From Bacillota bacterium (GTDB taxonomy: Bacteria > Bacillota > Bacilli > Alicyclobacillales > SLC66): 64,000 bases of DNA. The translations under genes were made by a program, and so were the position numbers. Below, in pieces: positions 56,992 to 64,000 of this stretch (its first letter is position 1; each line of letters begins with the position of its first letter). The notes beneath the pieces are model-generated. The model was not told where the DNA came from, searched no databases, and worked only from the letters and a program-made list of their open reading frames with translations. The DNA lies in assembly GCA_021821055.1 (NCBI GenBank), contig JAKACX010000001.1, positions 55,521 to 119,520 on the forward strand. Direction: 5' to 3'.

Positions 56992-58461
56992 TCAAAGAAC
57001 CGGCGCGACACGGTATTTGGTGCACTGTTCAAAGGCGTGCGCGAGCTTGATCAGGATCGATTCCTGAAAGGCGCTGCCCGTGAACGTGACGCCATACGGC
57101 TCTCCGTCGGCGGTGTAGCCCGCCGGAACGCACACGGACGGGTAGCCGGCCTTGGCGGCAATGGCCGACCCTTTGGCGCCTGGGAACAGCAGCGCATCCA
57201 AGTCGTGCTCCGCAAGCACGGCGTCGATGCCCTCCTGCCTCGCGTGCCGGAGATCGCGCGCCCGCGCTTCGAGATAGCTGCGCTCGGTCAGCGTGCCGCT
57301 CGTGCGCTCCGACTCGAGCAGCACCGACTGCCCGTGGCGAAGCGTCAGTTCGGCGTGCTGTTCATTGAAGTGGATCACTTCCAGCAACGAACGCGGAATG
57401 CCTGACCCGAGGCGCGCGAGGTAAGCGTTCAGATCAGGTTTGAATTCATACGTGAGCACATCGTAGTCGGTCTGTTCCGCTGCGGATGGAACGACAACTT
57501 CATCGACAACGGTTGCGCCGCAGCTCTTGATCGCTTCGATGGCACGCTCGACAACCGCCGCATGCTCCTCCGACAGGCCTTCCCAATAAGGCAGCCGCGG
57601 AATCCCGATGCGCGCCCCGACCAGGCCGCCCGGTTCCAGATCATTCGCATAATCGGACAGATACCGTCCGAGACTGGTGAGCGTTGCGGGATCCCGTTCG
57701 TCAATCCCGGTGAGACAGCCGAGCAGGAGGGCGGCGTCGGCCACCGAGCGCGCCATGGGGCCCGCCGTGTCCTGGCTGTGCGCAATGGGAATGATGCCGC
57801 TGCGGCTCACCAGGCCCACGGTCGGCTTGATCCCTACGATAGAGTTCGCGCTCGCCGGACTGAGGATGGAACCCGACGTCTCCGTGCCGACCGCGACAGC
57901 CGCGAACGCCGCCGCCATGGCCGCCCCAGAACCGGAACTCGATCCACCGACGTCGAAATGCCCGGGACCGTACGGATTCAGAACCTGGCCCCCGCGTGAA
58001 CTGTAACCGTTGGGCATGTTTTCCGCCATAAAATTCGCCCATTCGGTCATGTTGGTCTTGCCCAGTATGACCGCTCCGGCCTTGCGCAACTGGCGGACGA
58101 TGAAAGCGTCTTCCGGCGCGTACGCCCTGGCGAGCGCGAGCGAACCGGCGCTTGTGTGCATCTTGTCGGCGGTGGCGATATTGTCCTTGATCAGGACCGG
58201 AATACCGTGCAGCGGCCCCCGCGGCCCGCGTTTGTGTCGCTCCGCATCCAGCCCTTCCGCAGTCTGGACAGCATCAGGATTGATCTCGAGGACGGCGTTG
58301 AGAAAGCTTCCCTGCTGATTAAAATCCGCAATGCGCAGCAGATAGGCCATGGTCAACTCCCGCGAGGACAGTTCACCCGCGTCCATGGCCGCCTGCAAGG
58401 CCGAAATTGGTGCCGTTTCAAGCCAGGCGTACCTCCCTGACGCTCTTACATCGCCCGCCAT
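56992..58461 (-). CDS. Amidase signature family enzyme
   Basis: 489-residue amidase (GatA-like but without gatB/C neighbours). Ser-Ser-Lys triad visible: Lys in PVLIKDNIAT, the Gly/Ser-rich GGSSSGSGAAMAAAFAAVAVGTETSGSILSPA with cis-Ser and nucleophile Ser. C-terminal GYPSVCVPAGYTADGEPYGVTFTG is typical of stand-alone amidases. ATG with GGGAGG 7 nt upstream. Substrate unknown. Confidence 0.92.
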   Translation of the reverse strand: MAGDVRASGRYAWLETAPISALQAAMDAGELSSRELTMAYLLRIADFNQQGSFLNAVLEINPDAVQTAEGLDAERHKRGPRGPLHGIPVLIKDNIATADKMHTSAGSLALARAYAPEDAFIVRQLRKAGAVILGKTNMTEWANFMAENMPNGYSSRGGQVLNPYGPGHFDVGGSSSGSGAAMAAAFAAVAVGTETSGSILSPASANSIVGIKPTVGLVSRSGIIPIAHSQDTAGPMARSVADAALLLGCLTGIDERDPATLTSLGRYLSDYANDLEPGGLVGARIGIPRLPYWEGLSEEHAAVVERAIEAIKSCGATVVDEVVVPSAAEQTDYDVLTYEFKPDLNAYLARLGSGIPRSLLEVIHFNEQHAELTLRHGQSVLLESERTSGTLTERSYLEARARDLRHARQEGIDAVLAEHDLDALLFPGAKGSAIAAKAGYPSVCVPAGYTADGEPYGVTFTGSAFQESILIKLAHAFEQCTKYRVAPVL

Positions 58462-58604
58462 CCGCCAACCTCCCGCCGCCCAGTCTCACCAACACATCCA
58501 TCATACTACACGTGAGTCAGCCACGGGGATGTCTGTGAGACTCTGCGGCCCTCGCAAGCGCCCGCGCGGCGATGGCACCGGCCCACTGCCGTCGGCGCGG
58601 GAGT

Positions 58605-59090
58605 TCATCCCATGTCACCCAGACCTTCGATCGTCCTCAGCGACCATTGAAACGCCCACTCCTTGCCGAGCAACACAAACGTATCCCGATCGCTCTGCGC
58701 CGATTCGTGCTGGACGGACTCCCACTCCCGCTTGATGAGTTGCTTCGCGATCAACAACTGGATCTGGCCCACGCTCTCCCTGGCCTGCAGGGCGTGTTCC
58801 GCGTCCCGCATCTTCAGGACCTTATCCTCGACGTACCGGGGTATGTCCTGTTCCTGGAAGCGACGATAGTCATTCCACACGCGGGTGTACCTCTCCTCGT
58901 CGCTGGAAACCACCTGCAGGGCGTGTCCGACGTGCGCCAGCAGGAAACGCGAAAGAAAGTACTCGTCGTGGGAGTAGGTATTGTGCAAGAGCGAATACTC
59001 ACCCTCAAACGTGTTTGCGCGCCTGTCGAAGCGGTTCAAGGAAGTGAACGTCCGATCCTCGTCGCATACCATGATGTAGGAAACGTTCAA
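58605..59090 (-). CDS. Hypothetical protein (161 residues)
   Basis: Not recognised. Acidic, helical, with YSHDEYFLSRFLLAHVGHALQVVSSDEERYTRVWNDYRRFQEQD in the middle. The TTG at 59090 has GGGAGG 9 nt upstream; an ATG at 59099 directly abuts the GGAGG and is less likely. No signal peptide or membrane helix. It is divergent from groESL. Confidence 0.65.
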   Translation of the reverse strand: MNVSYIMVCDEDRTFTSLNRFDRRANTFEGEYSLLHNTYSHDEYFLSRFLLAHVGHALQVVSSDEERYTRVWNDYRRFQEQDIPRYVEDKVLKMRDAEHALQARESVGQIQLLIAKQLIKREWESVQHESAQSDRDTFVLLGKEWAFQWSLRTIEGLGDMG

Positions 59091-59202
59091 CTCTATCATC
59101 CTCCCTCTGTCGGCTGCTCCGGGTGCGCCGTCGCGCATGCATTCGTCCCGGTGCCAAGATTATATCCGGGGATAAATTATCGTCGCAACACCGACAAGAC
59201 AC

Positions 59203-59231
59203 TTGAAAACGCGCGCTCGACTATGTATTAT
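59203..59231 (+). promoter_or_regulatory. Sigma-A promoter of groESL
   Basis: TTGAAA (59203-59208), 17-nt spacer, TATTAT (59226-59231); the CIRCE element follows at about the transcription start. Confidence 0.85.
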
Positions 59232-59242
59232 ATGTGTTGTTG

Positions 59243-59269
59243 TTAGCACTCGACGAATTCGAGTGCTAA
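59243..59269 (+). promoter_or_regulatory. CIRCE operator (HrcA site)
   Basis: TTAGCACTC, 9-nt spacer, GAGTGCTAA: a perfect CIRCE inverted repeat, so groESL is repressed by HrcA and induced by heat. Confidence 0.97.
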
Positions 59270-59308
59270 CGGGAATGACGGATCCTATCTTTAAAGGAGG
59301 GTGCTTCA

Positions 59309-61245
<1,937 letters not shown>

Positions 61246-61270
61246 TTTGGCGAAATCGACGGGCTGCACG

Positions 61271-61308
61271 CAGAGGCGGAGACCTTCAAGTGAAGGTCCC
61301 CGCCTCTG
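61271..61308 (+). terminator. Hairpin after groEL
   Basis: A 9-bp CAGAGGCGG/CCGCCTCTG stem stacked on an 8-bp GACCTTCA/TGAAGGTC stem, only 25 nt after the groEL stop. It ends without a clear T-run, so the terminator role is likely but not certain. Confidence 0.65.
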
Positions 61309-61399
61309 TCTGTCCGCGCGACCGAACCCCACGCGACCGAGCCCCGCGTCGGCGAGCCGACGCCAACGGCCGCGCTGCCGCTTCACGCGACAGTCCGCG

Positions 61400-62263
61400 T
61401 CAAACCTCGTCCCAGGCAAGCCGGGCGTTCTTCAGACCGATCCCGGCGCCCTCGCGCTCCGGTTCCATTCCTTCAAACTCCACAGACAGATACCCGTCGT
61501 ATCCCCCGGTTTTCAGTTCACGGACCACCGCGGCCAAGTCAAGGTCCCCGTGCCCGAGTATGGCGCCGCGCAACCGGTAGCCGCCCGCGGTGGAGAAGAA
61601 GCCTTTTTCAACCGTCGGCCCCGGACGCCTGCGGTAGAAGTCCTTGAGATGCACCATCGATGCAATGGCCGTATTCTTCCTCACCGCCGCCGCCGGTTCT
61701 TCATCGACGCACAAGAAGTTCCCCACATCGAGCGTCGTTCGGAAGTTCGGACGGTTGACAGCGTCGACCAGACGGTGCACGCGGTCACTCGCCTGAATGA
61801 AGTAGCCGTGGTTCTCCACACTGGTGGTGACGCCAAACTGCACCGCATGGTCCGCCACACGCGCGCACGCCTGCACGAGGAGCGGGAACACCTCGTCAAA
61901 ACGGGCGATGGTCGCCTCAGCCGGAGGCAACGACGCCACGTCGTGGCGCATCAATTTTGCGCCAAGGCTGTGCGCCACTTCCACCTCGGCCATCACCCGC
62001 TCGATCTCCCGCTCGAAGGACGCCTCGTCCGGCTGGAGAAACTGCGCGCCTATCGCGTAGTTCGAAACCTCCAGTCCGCGCCGCGCGGTGCGTTCCCGGA
62101 TGGCGTCCGCGAGTTCCGGGTAGCCGCGCACCGTGAAGCCGATCGGCACAATCTCCACATGCTCGCCGCCGTGCTCCGCCGTCCAATCGATCGCGTCGAG
62201 CACGGTCCACTCCCCGCTTTGCAAGAGCCTGTGCACGCTGTATGTACTGAGCCCGAGTTTCAT
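61400..62263 (-). CDS. Sugar phosphate isomerase/epimerase (TIM barrel)
   Basis: 287-residue xylose-isomerase-like TIM-barrel protein. Opening MKLGLSTYSVHRLL; metal-site segments VTTSVENHGYF (Glu), TTLDVGNFLC (Asp), MVHLKDFY (His), GHGDLDLAAV and SVEFEGME (Glu). Likely a sugar or polyol epimerase. ATG chosen for GGAGGGAT upstream. Starts 28 nt after the NDH-2-type gene, so an operon is likely. Confidence 0.88.
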   Translation of the reverse strand: MKLGLSTYSVHRLLQSGEWTVLDAIDWTAEHGGEHVEIVPIGFTVRGYPELADAIRERTARRGLEVSNYAIGAQFLQPDEASFEREIERVMAEVEVAHSLGAKLMRHDVASLPPAEATIARFDEVFPLLVQACARVADHAVQFGVTTSVENHGYFIQASDRVHRLVDAVNRPNFRTTLDVGNFLCVDEEPAAAVRKNTAIASMVHLKDFYRRRPGPTVEKGFFSTAGGYRLRGAILGHGDLDLAAVVRELKTGGYDGYLSVEFEGMEPEREGAGIGLKNARLAWDEV

Positions 62264-62291
62264 ATCCCGGATCCCTCCCCAAGGTGGCCGT

Positions 62292-63356
62292 TCACTTTTC
62301 CACGTGCCGCTTGTAGTTCCACAGGACACCCATTTTCAGGAATCGGGGCACCTTGCCAGCAAGGTCGACGCCCTTGACATTGCCGAAGCCCGCAGCGCGA
62401 CCCAGCGCTCCGAGCGTTCCGCGATTCAAGTAGGCGCGCACGGGAGCGGGCTGCTCGCGCCACGCCGCGAGCAGCATCTCGCCCAGGTAGTCGCCCTGGA
62501 ACTCGGCGACCTGGGCTGTCGGCGGATGTTCGCTCGCGGCGCAGTCGCCGATCACGCGGATGAGCGGATCCGCCGTCGTCTGGAACTCGGCGTTCACGCG
62601 GATGCGTCCAATTGAGTCAAATTCGCCCCGCAGCGTCTGAACGAGTGGATGTGCCTGGATGCCAGCCGTCCATACCAACTTGTCGTACGGGATGTCGCCG
62701 GTCTCCGTCTCCACGCTGTCCCTGCCAATGTGGCGCGTCGTCACATGATGCATCACCTTGACGTCGTGCTCCGCCAGCCACTGCTCGACGTAGCCGCGCA
62801 GCTTGTCGGAGAATCCGTTCAGGACGCGGTCATTCCTGTCGATGATGGCAATATTCAGGTCCGGTCGCGTCTCGCGCAACTCGGCGGCCAGTTCGATCCC
62901 CGTGAGGCCGGCGCCGATCAACAACACCTGCCGGTACGCGTCGAGCGTGAGGATCTCCTGGCCTGTGCGCTGCGTGCGCTTGAGCGTCTGGAGCCCAAGC
63001 GCGTGCTCCTCCGCGCCCGACAGTCCGTGAAACCGGTCCACACACCCGAGCGCGACCACAAGCGTCGTGTACGGAACCTGCCCCGTCTCCCGCAGTTCCA
63101 CCCGCCGCGCCGTCTGGTCAATCCCAATCACCTCGTCGAACACCAGGCGCAGTTGGGGATGGTCCGGAAACGGCAACGTGACCTCCTTGAGCGAAGTCGT
63201 GCCTGCCGCCACGCTGTAGAACTCCGTCTTGAGCGGACTCTTCGGCAGTCTATCCACGAGCGTCACGCGCACCCCGGCAGGCAGATTGCCAAGGATTCTG
63301 CGAACAAAAAACATGCCCGCGTAGCCGCCTCCCAAAACCACAACTTCCTGCACCAT
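62292..63356 (-). CDS. NDH-2-type FAD oxidoreductase
   Basis: 354-residue pyridine nucleotide-disulfide oxidoreductase of the type II NADH dehydrogenase group (YutJ-like, shorter than Ndh). FAD motif VVVLGGGYAGMFFVRRI, NAD motif VLLIGAGLTGIELAAELRE, TAGIQAHPLV and VIGDCAASEHPPTAQVAEFQG near the C-terminus. No clear membrane anchor helix. ATG with AGGGGG at long spacing. Confidence 0.88.
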   Translation of the reverse strand: MVQEVVVLGGGYAGMFFVRRILGNLPAGVRVTLVDRLPKSPLKTEFYSVAAGTTSLKEVTLPFPDHPQLRLVFDEVIGIDQTARRVELRETGQVPYTTLVVALGCVDRFHGLSGAEEHALGLQTLKRTQRTGQEILTLDAYRQVLLIGAGLTGIELAAELRETRPDLNIAIIDRNDRVLNGFSDKLRGYVEQWLAEHDVKVMHHVTTRHIGRDSVETETGDIPYDKLVWTAGIQAHPLVQTLRGEFDSIGRIRVNAEFQTTADPLIRVIGDCAASEHPPTAQVAEFQGDYLGEMLLAAWREQPAPVRAYLNRGTLGALGRAAGFGNVKGVDLAGKVPRFLKMGVLWNYKRHVEK

Positions 63357-63510
63357 GTCCGTACCGAGCCCCCTGCCCTGCGACGCCGTGCCCGAACGCG
63401 CCACTGTCTGCATTGTACGTTTTCACATGGGCGAGAGCAATCACGCACCATCTTGTGTGTGGTCACCGCTGCCGGCGCGCACCCGCGCAGTCCGCCCTGA
63501 AAGGACACTT

Positions 63511-63648
63511 GGCGCCGAGACAGGCGCCGACTTTCCCGACCGCCGCCGACAGGCCGTGCGCCGTCCCCCTGATGCTCGTGGGGAACACCTCGGATGGCAC
63601 CACAAAAGTGGTTGTGTTCGGCCCAAATTCGATGAAAAGGCAAAGCGG
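63511..63648 (-). pseudogene. Remnant of an MFS transporter
   Basis: About 46 codons read [20 protein letters not shown] and [16 protein letters not shown], a stretch typical of phosphate/sugar porter-type MFS proteins. Nothing before or after continues the protein, so this is a decayed fragment. The surrounding 340-nt stretch 63414-63754 holds no other gene. Confidence 0.6.
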
Positions 63649-63754
63649 CCCGTTTTCCTTATTGACATACGGCCCGTTTTGCATGAAGACATTTTCGGGC
63701 GCCTGCCCACATCTGCGCAAACGGCTGCACAACAAAATCGAGGAGGTGAAAGCG

Positions 63755-63892
63755 TTGTCATCTTTTGCCCGGACGCGCCTTGCTCGCCTGCTGCAATTCC
63801 CGGCGGCCGTTGTCCTCGCCGCTTTCATGTCTCTGCAGGGGATGCCCGCCGCTCAGGCGGCGACCCCGGGCAGTTACCTGACAGCGCCGTAA
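63755..63892 (+). CDS. Very small secreted peptide
   Basis: 45 residues: a basic N-terminus ([15 protein letters not shown]), a hydrophobic core ([15 protein letters not shown]) and a signal peptidase site PAAQA, leaving a predicted mature decapeptide [10 protein letters not shown]. The TTG start has a perfect GAGGAGGTGA ribosome site. Either a signalling-type exported peptide or the beginning of a secreted protein broken after the signal peptide. The next gene begins about 100 nt on. Confidence 0.55.
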   Translation: MSSFARTRLARLLQFPAAVVLAAFMSLQGMPAAQAATPGSYLTAP

Positions 63893-63960
63893 AGCCCCTG
63901 GATTCATCCATGGGGATATAAGGCGTGCCCTTGATCCCTGTTCCTTTTCGCCGTTCGCAC

Positions 63961-63985
63961 AGTATACAAGATTGTATGGTATACT
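63961..63985 (+). promoter_or_regulatory. Extended -10 promoter inside an inverted repeat
   Basis: AGTATAC and GTATACT (63961-63967 and 63979-63985) form a perfect inverted repeat, and within it ATACAA-GA-TTGTAT (64-77 of this line) is also palindromic. TATACT at 63980-63985 with TG upstream is an extended -10 located 6 nt before an ATG. This looks like an autoregulated regulator promoter. Confidence 0.5.
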
Positions 63986-63991
63986 GTATCC

Positions 63992-64000
63992 ATGAACTAC
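63992..64000 (+). CDS. Start of an unknown gene, cut by the window edge
   Basis: Only ATG and two codons (MNY) are in the window. The call rests on the promoter/operator immediately upstream; the short distance suggests a leaderless transcript. Confidence 0.35.

Overview
The window looks like a chromosomal segment of a moderately GC-rich, aerobic, endospore-forming Firmicute; the nearest fit I can name is the Bacillales, Alicyclobacillaceae-like (inference). Supporting signs are a SUF operon with SufU, a CotF-type coat protein, a YheC/D-type coat-associated ATP-grasp protein, a CwlD-type amidase, LipL, a perfect CIRCE element before groESL, CtaA/CtaB for heme A, strong AGGAGG ribosome-binding sites, and frequent GTG and TTG starts. 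No rRNA, tRNA, CRISPR array or complete insertion sequence was seen.

Layout. 1-5.6 kb: minus-strand sufC-sufD-sufS-sufU-sufB followed by an Rrf2 regulator cut by the left edge, with an IscR-type operator before sufC. 5.6-7.8 kb: a DUF59 (SufT-like) gene, a GH18 protein and a small unknown. 7.85-11.5 kb: a compact operon of Ppx/GppA, two thymidylate-kinase-like P-loop proteins (the second with Arg for the Walker A Lys) and a stand-alone HD protein. 11.4-18.8 kb: TerC, TVP38/DedA-type and CAX-type membrane proteins, a UPF0104 protein, a NYN-domain protein, a promoter-terminator pair that looks like a small RNA gene, an M42 peptidase and CwlD. 18.8-22.2 kb: XPB helicase with its partner protein. 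22.4-30.1 kb: permease half, then the minus-strand ilvE-ilvB-ilvN-ilvC-leuA-leuB operon from one strong promoter. 30.25-35.2 kb: the divergent pheB-hom-thrC-thrB-proC run. 35.3-43.6 kb: HAD and CocE-type hydrolases, thioesterase, aldo/keto reductase, coat proteins, a GT-C-like glycosyltransferase next to an EmrE/ArnE-like protein. 43.6-51.7 kb: a repeat element, a selenoprotein gene, cspA, YheC/D, phosphoesterase, ispG, ppiB, rhodanese, M20 peptidase. 51.8-55.4 kb: ctaB, ctaA, lipL and a truncated metallo-beta-lactamase-fold gene. 55.4-61.3 kb: cystathionine gamma-synthase type enzyme, DUF423, amidase, an unknown and groES-groEL. 61.4-64 kb: sugar isomerase, NDH-2-type dehydrogenase, a transporter remnant, a very small secreted peptide gene and the first codons of a gene with an operator-like promoter.

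The most unusual content: (1) a PrdB/GrdB-like gene whose in-frame TGA lies in a UxxC motif and is followed 20 nt later by an E. coli-like SECIS hairpin with a GGUC loop; (2) heme A synthase ctaA, full length only if a TGA at the position of a conserved redox Cys is read through, so either a selenocysteine CtaA or a disrupted gene; (3) a 106-bp element present twice at about 94 percent identity, each time between divergent genes; (4) a 136-bp element with exact 14-bp inverted ends and three hairpin units, with a diverged relative 11.5 kb away; (5) the Ppx/kinase/kinase/HD operon; (6) a candidate C-rich small RNA; (7) a 45-residue secreted peptide gene; and (8) several genes whose ATG lies 4-10 nt after a -10 box, suggesting leaderless mRNAs.
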